A DNA stretch of 64,000 nucleotides from Hyphomonadaceae bacterium (GTDB lineage Bacteria; Pseudomonadota; Alphaproteobacteria; Caulobacterales; Aquidulcibacteraceae): NCBI GenBank assembly GCA_022841905.1, contig JALHQO010000008.1:124001-188000 (forward strand). Direction: 5' to 3'. The notes beneath the pieces are model-generated. The model did no database searches, was not told the DNA's origin, and worked only from the letters and a program-made list of their open reading frames with translations. Position 1 is the first letter of the stretch, and the number at the start of each line of letters is the position of its first letter. A program made the translations under genes and the position numbers. Shown piece after piece: positions 35,415-45,661 of the stretch.

Positions 35415-35597
35415 TCAGTCTTCTTTCGGCTTGAGGATTTGCTTGCCGCGATAGCGGCCGCTCTTGAGGTCGATATGGTGCGGGCGGCGCAGCTCGCCGG
35501 ACTCCGCGTCTTCGACGTAGGTATTCTTGCCCAACTTGTCGTGCGACCGGCGCATGCCGCGGCGCGAGGGCGTGGTTTTTCGCTTCGGAACGGCCAT
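35415..35597 (-). CDS. rpmF: 50S ribosomal protein L32
   Basis: The 60-residue basic protein begins [20 protein letters not shown], a standard L32 N-terminus. It has no CxxC zinc motif, which is normal in this group. The gap to eno (86 bases) contains an imperfect GC-rich hairpin around 35353-35387 with stem CCGGT/ACCGG and loop CTTTTGA, but no T-run, so termination is uncertain. Confidence 0.96.
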   Translation of the reverse strand: MAVPKRKTTPSRRGMRRSHDKLGKNTYVEDAESGELRRPHHIDLKSGRYRGKQILKPKED

Positions 35598-35754
35598 AGC
35601 CGGTAAACTCCTGGGACCCGGGTCTGTGCGGGAAAGCGGGGCTGATAGGCCAAATGCGCCCCACGGGCAAGCCTCAGCGCGCCTCGGAACCCCGGCTTAA
35701 ACGTCGCGTTGGCAGCGCATAAGCCGCTGGGGGGCCAGCTGCAGGGAGCACCTT

Positions 35755-36198
35755 ATGATCGTCAGAGACGCCATGAGCCGCGACGTCCAGACCGTCACCC
35801 CCGAGACCACCATCAGAGAAGCCGCCCGCCTCATGGCTGACGCCGATGTCGGCGCCCTGCCGGTAGCGGGCGGGGACCGCCTGGCCGGCATGGTCACAGA
35901 CCGGGATATCGCTATCCGCGCCACCGCCATCGGCAAAGGCCCAGAAACCACGGTGGGCGAAGTGATGAGCTCAAACGTCCTCTATTGCCATGAGGACGAA
36001 GATATCGGCCACGTCAGCCGCAACATGGCCGAACATCAGGTTCGCCGGCTGCCGGTTGTGGACGTAGACAAGCGCCTTGTCGGCATCGTGTCGCTCGCCG
36101 ACATAGCAACTTTGGCGAACGCTCAAGCCGGCCAAGCGCTGCAAGGCATCACCCAGCCCGGCGGCGAGCGCAGTCAGACGATCGAGGGCCGCGCCTAA
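35755..36198 (+). CDS. Tandem CBS domain protein
   Basis: The 147-residue protein consists of two CBS motifs (about 7-60 and 72-125), with the conserved VGALPVAGGDRLAGMVTDRDI and VRRLPVVDVDKRLVGIVSLADI. Standalone CBS pairs bind adenine nucleotides and regulate partner proteins, but no partner can be named from the context. The stop codon abuts the stop of the convergent FG-GAP gene. The divergent 157-base gap to rpmF should hold its promoter. Confidence 0.9.
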   Translation: MIVRDAMSRDVQTVTPETTIREAARLMADADVGALPVAGGDRLAGMVTDRDIAIRATAIGKGPETTVGEVMSSNVLYCHEDEDIGHVSRNMAEHQVRRLPVVDVDKRLVGIVSLADIATLANAQAGQALQGITQPGGERSQTIEGRA

Positions 36199-37434
36199 TC
36201 AGGCGCCGCGATTGAGGTAGAGCCGATCGCGCACCGGTCCGCCGGGCCCGCCAATCTGGCCGACGAAGATATCGATGCGGCCGTCGCCGTTGAAGTCGGC
36301 GAGTTCGATTGAGATGGCCGCGCCTTCAATCGCGCCAGCGCCAAGCGCGGTTCGCGTCTCGTCCCTGAAATTGCCCTGGCCGTCATTCAGGTAGATCCGC
36401 ACCGAGCCGCCATTGCCTTGCACGAGATCGAGGTCGCCGTCGCCATCGAGATCAGCGAATTGCGCGTCAAGCGTCAGTGCACTCTCAGCGCCTAAGCGCG
36501 TGTCGGTCTCGTCACTGAAGCGGCCTCCGCTGTCATTGATGTAGAGCCGATCTTGCGGCTCGCGCCCCTGCCAGCTCACGTGCGCGAAATAGAGATCGAG
36601 ATCGCCGTCGCCGTCCACGTCAACAGGCGTGACTTTGCGCGCCTCGACATTGCCGGCCGCAGGCAGTCGATCGCTTGTTTCGTCGACGAACACGCCCTGC
36701 CCGTCATTGATCCAAAGCGCGTGTCCGCCTTCCAGGCCGAGGACGAGATCGAGATCACCATCGCCGTCGAGATCGGCAAACTCCGCGTCCTGGGCGGTCG
36801 CGGCTTCGCGCGGCAGCCTCGCCGCAGTTTCATCGCGGAAGCCGCCCGCGCCATCATTGATTAGCAGTCGATCTTGGCCAGCGCCGCTGATCAGCACGTC
36901 CGCTACGCCGTCGCCGTTGATGTCGGCGTGCGCAACAGCGTTGGCGACAGTGTCCGGCAGTTGCCCGTAAATGCGTTCATAGGAGCCATCGGCGCGCCCG
37001 CGGAAATATTGGTGCACGTTCTGTCGCCCGAAAGTCAGATCGTCTTCTACGACCATGATGAGATCGAGCACGCCGTCGCCGTTAAAGTCGGCGATCGAGA
37101 CGTCCTCGGAATCTTTCTGCAACGGCTGCTGAATATGCGCGGGGCGCACCAGCTCGGTCGGCGGCGGCGCAGGGAATGCATTGGCGCGCAGCGTGAAGCG
37201 TCCCTGCCCATCATTGATGAGCAAGCGGTTTGCACGCCATTCTTGTGGTGTGACGATATCGAGATCGCCATCGCCATCGATGTCCACGGCTGCCGCATCC
37301 ATGCTGGCAACGCCATTGGCAGGCGGCGACGGCAGATGGGTTTGGGTTACATCCTCAAAGCGCACTGTCGCCAGCGCGGGCCAGGCGCAACCGAGCAACG
37401 CCGCGACTGACGCGGTCACAAAAATCCTGATCAT
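36199..37434 (-). CDS. Secreted FG-GAP/VCBS repeat protein
   Basis: A signal peptide (1-22, ending ALA) is followed by about 380 residues with seven calcium-binding D-x-[DN]-G-D-G-x-x-D loops: DIDGDGDLD, DFNGDGVLD, DINGDGVAD, DLDGDGDLD, DVDGDGDLD, DLDGDGDLD and DFNGDGRID. Each is followed by a strand and an IN/LNDGxGxF turn. The pattern predicts a seven-bladed beta-propeller of the FG-GAP type, as in integrin-like or lectin-like adhesion domains. No enzymatic domain or sorting signal is seen, so it is probably periplasmic or extracellular. Confidence 0.85.
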   Translation of the reverse strand: MIRIFVTASVAALLGCAWPALATVRFEDVTQTHLPSPPANGVASMDAAAVDIDGDGDLDIVTPQEWRANRLLINDGQGRFTLRANAFPAPPPTELVRPAHIQQPLQKDSEDVSIADFNGDGVLDLIMVVEDDLTFGRQNVHQYFRGRADGSYERIYGQLPDTVANAVAHADINGDGVADVLISGAGQDRLLINDGAGGFRDETAARLPREAATAQDAEFADLDGDGDLDLVLGLEGGHALWINDGQGVFVDETSDRLPAAGNVEARKVTPVDVDGDGDLDLYFAHVSWQGREPQDRLYINDSGGRFSDETDTRLGAESALTLDAQFADLDGDGDLDLVQGNGGSVRIYLNDGQGNFRDETRTALGAGAIEGAAISIELADFNGDGRIDIFVGQIGGPGGPVRDRLYLNRGA

Positions 37435-37542
37435 GATCCCTCCGCGGCCATTTGATCGTTGGATTTAGGCCGACCACCAGCCAGAAGCGACGACCGCGCA
37501 ATGTTTCACGATCTGCCGCAGATCAGACGCGCCGTGTGGCTG

Positions 37543-38358
37543 TTACGCCTGCGCGTGGACTTCAGCCGGGGCGCCAGGCTCAAGCGGTGCGTTCAGGCTG
37601 AATTGGCGGACGCTTGCGGTCTCGCAGACGCCTTGCACAATATAGACGACCTCCGTCTCGATCGTGTTTTGCTCAGGTCGCCGGATCACGGTGAATGCGC
37701 ACGGTTCGTGGCGCACGCGTTGCGAGAGCGTCCCACTTGTTACGGTAAGCGCGCGTCGGCCGACGAGGCGCGCGGATGCGAAATGCAAATGGCCAGCGAG
37801 GAAAAGTTCGGCGCCGGCGTCGATCAGCTTTTCCAGCGCGCGCGGCCCACCGCGCGTCAGCCCTTTGATCGGCGCATCGTTTGGCCAGTCGAGCGGGTGG
37901 TGCGTGATCACGACGCGCAACGCGCCGGGCTTCGCACGCTGCATTTCCGCGGCGGCGATCGCTGTTTGTCCGCGCGAAATCTCGCCTTGCGCCCAGTTCA
38001 GCCGGAATTGCCAAGCCCGCGCGGTGTTGACCGGCACGATGCTCCACTGATCGGTGTGCCACGGCGCAACCTGCAGCCCATCCGCGGCGCGGTTGAAGCG
38101 CGTCCACGGATAAGCAAGCCTGCCCCACATCTCATAGTACGGCACGTCGTGATTGCCGGGCGTCAGCATCACTGGCGCCGAAAGCTCACGCATCCAGGCG
38201 CAGGCGTCGTTCAGTTCGCTTGCGAGCCCGTCCTTGGAGATGTCGCCGGTGATGATAACCGCGTCGGGCTTGTGCTCATCGACGTAGCGTGCTGCTGCGG
38301 TGAGCGCGGCCTTATCCTCGCAGCCGAAGTGCAAGTCCGTCAGATGCACCAATTCCAC
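37543..38358 (-). CDS. Calcineurin-like metallophosphoesterase
   Basis: All metal-binding motifs of the family are present in order: DLHFG (residues 8-12), GDISKDG, GNHD, ITHHPLDW and AGHLHFASA. The 271-residue protein is single-domain and cytoplasmic. Candidates include cyclic nucleotide phosphodiesterases of the CpdA type and UDP-sugar pyrophosphatases; substrate cannot be set from sequence. The start overlaps the last base of the diacylglycerol kinase gene, suggesting a two-gene operon. Confidence 0.87.
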   Translation of the reverse strand: MELVHLTDLHFGCEDKAALTAAARYVDEHKPDAVIITGDISKDGLASELNDACAWMRELSAPVMLTPGNHDVPYYEMWGRLAYPWTRFNRAADGLQVAPWHTDQWSIVPVNTARAWQFRLNWAQGEISRGQTAIAAAEMQRAKPGALRVVITHHPLDWPNDAPIKGLTRGGPRALEKLIDAGAELFLAGHLHFASARLVGRRALTVTSGTLSQRVRHEPCAFTVIRRPEQNTIETEVVYIVQGVCETASVRQFSLNAPLEPGAPAEVHAQA

Positions 38359-39278
38359 TAGGTGGCGTCCTCCGCGTGGTCGAGCGCTAAGACGCGCGGG
38401 CCGTTGCCATCGTACTTGATGTGGACGCGCGAGTAAAAGCGGCGCGGTTCCCCGTCGAGCGTGGCGTGCACGTAACCCAGTGCAGCATCGATATCGCCAG
38501 TGCGGGTTTGGCTGATTTCAACGGCGGAATCGTTGCGCCAGTCTGCGGTAATCGCGCGAATGCTGACGCGCGCGAAATCGAAGATATGGCGGGCATCGAG
38601 ATTGACCCATTCGAGGCTCTCGGCCTCGATGCCGCCGGAGAAGCTCGGCAACAACACGCCGACGGCTTCGATCTTGCGCATCGCGTTACGCCCTGTGCGG
38701 GCACGCAGCGAGCGCATGAAGGATCGCTTTAGCGCCACGCGGAAACGCCGCCACGCCGTCAGCGGCTTGCCCTCACGCATCGCTTCGCGCACGTGCACCA
38801 ATTGTGTCGTCCCGCCAAATAACGCCGCCACAAAAAACGGTTCGCCGTTAGCACGGCCTACTGGGAGTTTCTTGATGACGCCGCGATCGAGCGCCGCCGC
38901 CAGCGCTTCCGGCCATGCCAGATCGCCATAGAGTGCTTTGGGTAGAATGTTCAGCGTGCCGCCCGGCAGCAGAACCATCGGCGGTGCATCGCGCGGCGCG
39001 AGTTCAGCCGCTGCACGCGCGGTGCCATCGCCGCCGAGCACGATGATCACGTCGAAATCATGCGCGTGTTGGAAAAGCTCCGGCGATATTTTTTCCGCAT
39101 CGACCAACGCATACTGGCCGATATCGGCCGCGCCCAACGCCTCCACCAGCTTCTGCCGGTCGTTCGGGCCAACACTGCCCGCTTTTTCGTTGAAGAAGAC
39201 CAGGGCCTTGGCCGCAGGTGGGATTGCGCGCGCCGGAGGCGGCGCGGTCAGTTCGGCAAAATCGGGGGCGGGTTCCAT
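38358..39278 (-). CDS. Diacylglycerol kinase family (DAGK catalytic domain) protein
   Basis: Lipid kinases of this family phosphorylate diacylglycerol or related lipids. The catalytic domain shows FFNEKAGSVG, the glycine-rich VLGGDGTARAAA and the LPGGTLNILP motif with its downstream LPVGRANGEPF. The C-terminal half has the FGGTTQLVHVREAM segment, shorter than typical YegS/BmrU forms. It has an N-terminal Pro/Ala-rich tail of about 22 residues before the fold. It is translated with the metallophosphoesterase (one-base overlap). Confidence 0.85.
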   Translation of the reverse strand: MEPAPDFAELTAPPPARAIPPAAKALVFFNEKAGSVGPNDRQKLVEALGAADIGQYALVDAEKISPELFQHAHDFDVIIVLGGDGTARAAAELAPRDAPPMVLLPGGTLNILPKALYGDLAWPEALAAALDRGVIKKLPVGRANGEPFFVAALFGGTTQLVHVREAMREGKPLTAWRRFRVALKRSFMRSLRARTGRNAMRKIEAVGVLLPSFSGGIEAESLEWVNLDARHIFDFARVSIRAITADWRNDSAVEISQTRTGDIDAALGYVHATLDGEPRRFYSRVHIKYDGNGPRVLALDHAEDAT

Positions 39279-39325
39279 GCGGGAACCTAACGCGGCCCCG
39301 CCACGCCGGTTCCCGCCTTACACAG

Positions 39326-39943
39326 CTACTGTCTGGAGATTGAGCCGCCCATGGAGGAAGCGACCTCACGCGCCTGTGCCTCGCCATCGACGCTGATCGA
39401 ACCGCCCATGGAGGCCGAGGCATTGTAGGCGGTCGAGGCAAACACATCCATGTCGCCGCCCATCGAGGCGGAGAGATTCGCGGTCCCGCACTGGAAGTTA
39501 TCGGCATCGATGGATCCGCCCATCGAAGCGGACGCCGACAGGTCGCTGCAGCGGCCGCTGATCTCAATCGTTCCGCCCATGCTCGCGGCGAGCGAAATGG
39601 CGCGTGCGTTGATGTCATCGGCGCTGAGGCTAGCGCCGCGCGAGGCGGCTAAGGTCTCAACCGCAGGCAAGGTGACGAGAACGCGCGCGTCGATGCGCGG
39701 CGTGCCGCCAAACCATGGACGATTGCGTTGCTGAATTCTGAGCACACCGTCTTCAATCTCAGTGCGGACGCGAGCCGCTTCGCTGCCGATGATCTCGACG
39801 CGGTAAGTATCGCCAGTCGCGACTTCGACTTCAATACGGTCAGCGACCGCAACGCCGGTGAAACCAGACAAGTTGCGCGTCTCCGCCGAGGCGGCGCTTG
39901 CCAGCGCTATGACGGCGACGCAAGCGATCAGATATTGTCGCAT
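39326..39943 (-). CDS. Exported DUF2807 (GIN) repeat protein, SMGG type
   Basis: A signal peptide (1-20, ending ASA) is followed by the DUF2807 beta fold (LSGFTGVAVADRIEVEVATGDTYRVEI). From about residue 110 a short turn motif S(A/S)SMGGS/T/D recurs about six times, at intervals of 13-25 residues, ending SSMGGSISRQ. This suggests a beta-helix with regular turns. Function unknown; the family is common in Bacteroidetes and alphaproteobacteria. It follows a paralogue with 18 bases between them. Confidence 0.82.
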   Translation of the reverse strand: MRQYLIACVAVIALASAASAETRNLSGFTGVAVADRIEVEVATGDTYRVEIIGSEAARVRTEIEDGVLRIQQRNRPWFGGTPRIDARVLVTLPAVETLAASRGASLSADDINARAISLAASMGGTIEISGRCSDLSASASMGGSIDADNFQCGTANLSASMGGDMDVFASTAYNASASMGGSISVDGEAQAREVASSMGGSISRQ

Positions 39944-39961
39944 GAAATTTTCCCTCTCAGA

Positions 39962-40582
39962 TTAGCTGGCGCGACGGTGCGAACCGCCGGAAGACAAAGA
40001 AATCGTGCCGATCCCGGCATCGCCATATGAAACCACCCCGCCACCGCTGGAGGCCTCGACGTCGAGACGCCCGCTCGCATTGATGCGTACGTCGGCGCCG
40101 GATGAGACGTCCACGCTGCCGTTCACGCAGCGCAGTTCGGAGGCGTGAATGTCGGCGCCGCTCGAAGCGTCGGCGGTGAAGCTATCGCAACGGCCGCTGA
40201 CGCGGAGATCGGCGCCGGAGGAAGAGTCGAGCGCAATCGCGCCGCCATTGACGCCGGTGGCGACGAGATCTGCGCCGCTGGAGGCGCTTAGGCCTTCCAC
40301 GCGTGGCATGCTCACCCGCACGCGCGCGTCGCGTGGTCCGCGCTGAAACCAATTGCCGCGCACCGGCTCAACGATCAGCCGATTGCCGGACACGCGGGTG
40401 ACGACCCGATCGGCGTCGCGGCCGGTAACTTCGACGCTGAACGCGCCGCCAACCGATACTTCAACGTCGGTGCCGGCGCTGGCCGCCACTTGGGTGAAAC
40501 CCGACAGGGCGCGCTGTTCGGCATGAGCCACGCCCGCGGCGCCAGCCAATGCCATCGCGGAAATTGCTAGAATTGCTTTCAT
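39962..40582 (-). CDS. Exported DUF2807 (GIN) repeat protein, SSGAD type
   Basis: The ATG at 40582 gives a clean signal peptide (MKAILAISAMALAGAAGVAHA); the long frame upstream is non-coding. The DUF2807 start (LSGFTQVAASAGTDVEVSVGGAFSVEV) parallels the neighbouring gene, so the two are tandem paralogues. The recurring turn here is (A/S)SSGAD, about five copies, in the same places where the paralogue has SMGG. The two genes probably form one transcript; the divergent esterase gene starts about 125 bases away. Confidence 0.82.
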   Translation of the reverse strand: MKAILAISAMALAGAAGVAHAEQRALSGFTQVAASAGTDVEVSVGGAFSVEVTGRDADRVVTRVSGNRLIVEPVRGNWFQRGPRDARVRVSMPRVEGLSASSGADLVATGVNGGAIALDSSSGADLRVSGRCDSFTADASSGADIHASELRCVNGSVDVSSGADVRINASGRLDVEASSGGGVVSYGDAGIGTISLSSGGSHRRAS

Positions 40583-40707
40583 GAGCGGCTCCCCTGCCTC
40601 GTCGCGGCGGACACACGTGTCCCGGCCTTTCCCGAGGGATGCCCTGGCCCGGGCGTTTGGATGCATGCTTGTCATCCGGAGGCAGCCCGGCGACCGTACT
40701 AATCGCC

Positions 40708-41565
40708 ATGCACCGACGCGCCCTCCTCGCCGCCTTCCCCTTTTTGGCCGCCTGCAGCCCGACCTTGGGGATGTTCGACGCCGTGGCGCCCCGGGATGGT
40801 GGCGTCCGCCGTGTGGTTCGTGACGCCGCCTACGGGCTAGGCGAGCGCCAGAAGCTCGACGTCTACGCACCTGCGGCCCACGACGGCCAGCCGCTGCCGG
40901 TGCTCATGTTCATCTATGGCGGTTCTTGGCGTTATGGCGAGAAAGACGATTACGAGTGGCTGGGCGCGGCCCTGGCGGCGCAGGGTTTCCTCGTCGTCGT
41001 GCCGAACTATCGGCTTGTGCCAGACGTCGTGTTTCCCGCCTTCGTCGAGGACTGCGCCGCCGCCGTGCGCTGGGCGGTGGACAATAGCGCCGCGCATGGC
41101 GGCGACCCGACCAAGCTCGTTCTGAGCGGCCATTCCGCTGGCGGCTACAATGCCGTGATGCTCGCGCTGAATGGCGCCTATCTCAGCGCGGCTGGCGTGG
41201 ATGCAGCACGCGTGCGCGGCGCGATCGGTTTGGCCGGGCCGTATGATTTCCTGCCTTTCGACGTGGACGCCACCCGCAACGCCTTCGGCGCCGCGCCCGA
41301 TCCACAACTCACCCAACCGGTCCATTTCGCGCGCGCCGATGCGCCGCCGCTGCTGCTGCTCTGGGGAGAGGACGACACGACGGTCGGCCCGCGTAATCTT
41401 GAGAGCTTGCAGCGCGTGCAAACCGCCGCAGGCGCCCGAGTTCAGACGAAGACCTATCCCGGCGTCGATCACATCGACATTCTGCTCGCGATTTCGCGAC
41501 CGTTCCGCGCCCGCGCGCCGGTGCTAGCGGATATGACGGACTTTGTGCGCCGCGTGACGGCCTAG
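40708..41565 (+). CDS. Alpha/beta hydrolase, probable lipoprotein carboxylesterase
   Basis: The N-terminus has a lipobox-like LAAC with C16, so outer-membrane or inner-membrane lipidation is likely. The fold shows the oxyanion-hole motif FIYGGSW, the nucleophile motif LSGHSAGGYNAVM, a late Asp in LLLWGEDDTTV and a His in PGVDHID, as in carboxylesterase/BD-FAE-like enzymes. The ATG at 40708 is favoured because it starts exactly at the signal peptide; upstream in-frame starts do not. The stop overlaps that of the convergent TerB-like gene by 4 bases. Confidence 0.87.
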   Translation: MHRRALLAAFPFLAACSPTLGMFDAVAPRDGGVRRVVRDAAYGLGERQKLDVYAPAAHDGQPLPVLMFIYGGSWRYGEKDDYEWLGAALAAQGFLVVVPNYRLVPDVVFPAFVEDCAAAVRWAVDNSAAHGGDPTKLVLSGHSAGGYNAVMLALNGAYLSAAGVDAARVRGAIGLAGPYDFLPFDVDATRNAFGAAPDPQLTQPVHFARADAPPLLLLWGEDDTTVGPRNLESLQRVQTAAGARVQTKTYPGVDHIDILLAISRPFRARAPVLADMTDFVRRVTA

Positions 41566-42116
41566 GTGATGTTACCGCGCCTGAAATCGAGCACGATGCC
41601 GCGCAGCATCTCCGGCGCACTTTGACGGTCGAAACCAACCGCCGCGGTGTAGTCAACAAGCGCGCCGTGTTCGGTTTCGTGGAATTGGCCGTCGGCGACA
41701 AACACCGACAGCAAAGCCTTCAGCAGCGCTGTCTTCTGCTCGCGCGAGAACGAGCCCGCTTTAGCCGCGAGATACGCCACCAATTCATCCTTGGTCAGCC
41801 GCGCGCGCTCCAACGCTGGCGCCACCGAACTCGTGTCGAAGTCCGGTGCGATCTCGCGCATGGCGGCGGCAATCGCCGCGCGCTCGGCGTCATTGACGCG
41901 GCCATCGATCTTGGCGGCGTTCACTAGGGCTTCCAACACGTAAGTTGCGTAGCTCTCGCCAACCGCGCCTTCAGCCCTACGCGCCCGCATGCCGCGTATG
42001 AACTGGCGTAAGCCGATCCAACCCGCCGCCGCTGCGATCAGAATCACGAGCGCCAATGCGGCGCCCGCGTCTCCCTCGGCGGTGTTCGAGCTGGCTTGTA
42101 CGGAGACAACGAGCAT
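41562..42116 (-). CDS. Membrane-anchored TerB-like (tellurite resistance/DUF533) protein
   Basis: The 184-residue protein has one membrane helix (about 16-36, ALALVILIAAAAGWIGL) followed by a TerB-like helical domain (about 55-184) with VLEALVNAAKIDGRVNDAERAAI and a second metal-type helix LSVFVADGQFHETEHGALVDYTAAVGF. The pairs of acidic residues fit the TerB metal-binding pattern. ATG 42116 follows AGGAAG at 4 bases; ATG 42131 is further from any site. Actual tellurite resistance is not implied. Confidence 0.75.
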   Translation of the reverse strand: MLVVSVQASSNTAEGDAGAALALVILIAAAAGWIGLRQFIRGMRARRAEGAVGESYATYVLEALVNAAKIDGRVNDAERAAIAAAMREIAPDFDTSSVAPALERARLTKDELVAYLAAKAGSFSREQKTALLKALLSVFVADGQFHETEHGALVDYTAAVGFDRQSAPEMLRGIVLDFRRGNIT

Positions 42117-42190
42117 GTGTCTTCCTGGCATGGACGAGAGCTGGAGTCGAACCTGAGGCTACAAACTCTAGCGCCCCTTCGCCAACTCGC

Positions 42191-42224
42191 AAAATTAAGC
42201 GCGACCGCCGCTGCGGCCGCGCTT
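42191..42224 (-). terminator. Rho-independent terminator of the outer membrane beta-barrel gene
   Basis: A 12-bp stem with one mismatch (42197-42208 paired with 42213-42224) and a four-base loop lies 22 bases after the stop of the minus-strand gene. On that strand the stem is followed by AATTTT. This is the clearest intrinsic terminator I find in the window. Confidence 0.7.
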
Positions 42225-42245
42225 AAAGCTGCTCAAATCGACGAC

Positions 42246-43001
42246 CTAGAAGTCGAAATTGACGCCTACCTGAATTGAGTCGAGAGACAGATCTTCGTCG
42301 TAGTTTTCGGTGTAGGCAGGCGAGGTGAACGAACTGCCAGGACGATACACCGTCGAATAGCTCAACTCGTCAAAATCAGTTCTTGTGTATTCCAGACGTG
42401 CCGACCAGGGGCCGCCGAGGCGAATGGCGCCGCCCAGGCCCCACGTGAAGCCGCCGACATTGTCCGACTCCGACGCCGCCTTCAGGTAGTTGCCGTTGCT
42501 CGTGATCAAGATATCGCTGCTCACTTCGGCCCAAGAATAGCCGAGCACGACGTAGCCGAGAACGCCCCCGAAATCGTAGCCGATATTAGCGCGCGCATTC
42601 AAAACGCTCTCGATCTCGGTCGCGTTGCTGACGGTGTATGTGAGTGACGGCGTGGCGGACGGGTTGCCAACGCGATTGCCGGTGGCGTCATCCGCGTTGA
42701 GCACCGAATAGCCGATCTCGCCACCGAAAACGAACCCGCTTTCAGTCTGCCAATTGTAGCCGCCTTGGATGCCGTATCCCCAGCCCTCGGGGTCCAAGTC
42801 CCCGTCGAAATGCTCGCTGACGAAATCACGGGTGTTCTGTGACTCAATGCTCCATTGCCCGCCGATGGTGGCGTCCTGCTCCGATTCTCCAGAACTGCTG
42901 GAAATGTTGCCGCCGACATAGAAGCCGGCCCAATCTTGCGCCGACGCCGATCCAGCACTCATGATCAGCGCCGCGGCTGCCAATAGGGACACTTTTTTCA
43001 T
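42246..43001 (-). CDS. Outer membrane beta-barrel protein (porin/OmpA-barrel-like)
   Basis: A signal peptide (1-21, ending ASA) precedes DWAGFYVGGNISSSSGE, a typical first strand of small alphaproteobacterial OMPs. Alternating hydrophobic strands run throughout: GYGIQGGYNWQ, FVFGGEIGYSVL, LNARANIGYDF, LGYVVLGYSW and WSARLEYTR. The protein ends with a terminal Phe (VGVNFDF), the Bam recognition signal. The 251-residue length suits an eight-stranded barrel with long loops. GGGGAG lies before its ATG and a terminator lies downstream, so it is probably a single-gene unit. Confidence 0.9.
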   Translation of the reverse strand: MKKVSLLAAAALIMSAGSASAQDWAGFYVGGNISSSSGESEQDATIGGQWSIESQNTRDFVSEHFDGDLDPEGWGYGIQGGYNWQTESGFVFGGEIGYSVLNADDATGNRVGNPSATPSLTYTVSNATEIESVLNARANIGYDFGGVLGYVVLGYSWAEVSSDILITSNGNYLKAASESDNVGGFTWGLGGAIRLGGPWSARLEYTRTDFDELSYSTVYRPGSSFTSPAYTENYDEDLSLDSIQVGVNFDF

Positions 43002-43136
43002 AGGATAACTCCCCTGTTCACCGCGCTAACAGGTCCATTCTCACGCCGTTCTTGGCGATACGGAAGCGTGCAACAATCCTTGCGTCTCGTTTTCAACAAG
43101 AGACGCGCTAGACGCGCTAGGATTCCGGCCGGTCCG

Positions 43137-44801
<1,665 letters not shown>

Positions 44802-44823
44802 TCAGCCCGGCGAAGTTCGAGCT

Positions 44824-45549
44824 TTATTGGTCGGGACCGGCGCGTTCGCGCCGGACGGCGCCGAGGCCGTCACCGTCTATCTCAATCGATTCGGCTGGAG
44901 TTTGACCATCGTCCTCGAGGTTGATGCCGCCAACGCTGCCGGAAGTGTTCGGAATAACCGGTGCGCGCGTGGGTGGCGCTGCGGCCGGCTGGACCGTTGC
45001 GGTTGGCGAACGAGTAGCGGCCGCTGGCGGCGTGACTGGGCGCTGGGTTCCGGTGGCCGACGCGGGCACCGGTCCGGCAGGCTGCGGCGACCGCGTTTCG
45101 AGGGGGCCAGCGCGCGGTGCAGAACTCGATGGCGTCACCGGCGCAGCAGCTGCCGGCGCTGGGCCGAGGGCTGCGAGCTGAGTGTCGCCGCTGTTTTGCG
45201 GCAGGCTGCTTTCGGTTGGATCCGGGGCGGTCTCAGGCTCGGCCGGCGTTTCAAGCGGCGGGGTCAGCGCAGGCGGTTCGCTGCCTTGGATCAAATCAAA
45301 TACGGAATTGCCGCTGGAGGTCGCCGCGGCGCCCGACAGGACCGTCAGGCTCAGCGAAGTCACGAGGAAAAAGCCGCCGGCAACTGAGGTCATCTTGGCC
45401 AGTGCGTCGGCCGCGCCGCGTCCGGTCATCAGCGAGCCGCCACCGCCGCCGCCCATGCCCAGCGCGCCACCCTCGGAGCGCTGCAAAAGCACCAGGCCGA
45501 TCAAGCAGATCGAGACCAGCAAATGAATGATGAGAACGATCATTTCCAT
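44824..45549 (-). CDS. secG: Protein translocase subunit SecG with long Pro/Ala-rich C-terminus
   Basis: SecG is the small accessory subunit of the SecYEG channel. Residues 1-75 are normal SecG: a first helix (IVLIIHLLVSICLIGLVLLQ), the RSEGGALGMGGGGG loop and a second helix (FFLVTSLSLTVLSG). Instead of ending at about 110-130 residues the protein goes on to 241, with a Pro/Ala/Thr/Ser-rich and finally acidic tail. Such tails are seen in some alphaproteobacteria and are presumed disordered. It lies between tpiA and pyrG. Confidence 0.93.
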   Translation of the reverse strand: MEMIVLIIHLLVSICLIGLVLLQRSEGGALGMGGGGGGSLMTGRGAADALAKMTSVAGGFFLVTSLSLTVLSGAAATSSGNSVFDLIQGSEPPALTPPLETPAEPETAPDPTESSLPQNSGDTQLAALGPAPAAAAPVTPSSSAPRAGPLETRSPQPAGPVPASATGTQRPVTPPAAATRSPTATVQPAAAPPTRAPVIPNTSGSVGGINLEDDGQTPAESIEIDGDGLGAVRRERAGPDQ

Positions 45550-45661
45550 GGGTCTTGCCGTTGCTCCCGCGCACGTTCCGTCACGCGCTCACATGGGCGC
45601 GCGCGAAAGGGCGCTCAATAGCCGAGGCCGATCTTAAACGCCAGCCCGCCCCGACGCACCC

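Noticed and set aside
36199-37434. Regular DNA repeats resembling an array
   Set aside because: They encode the calcium-loop repeats of an FG-GAP protein in one continuous frame; spacing and sequence do not fit a CRISPR array.
43082-43106. Hairpin GCGTCTC/GAGACGC as pyrG terminator
   Set aside because: No T-run follows the stem on the pyrG strand, and the loop is 11 bases, so it was not called as a terminator.
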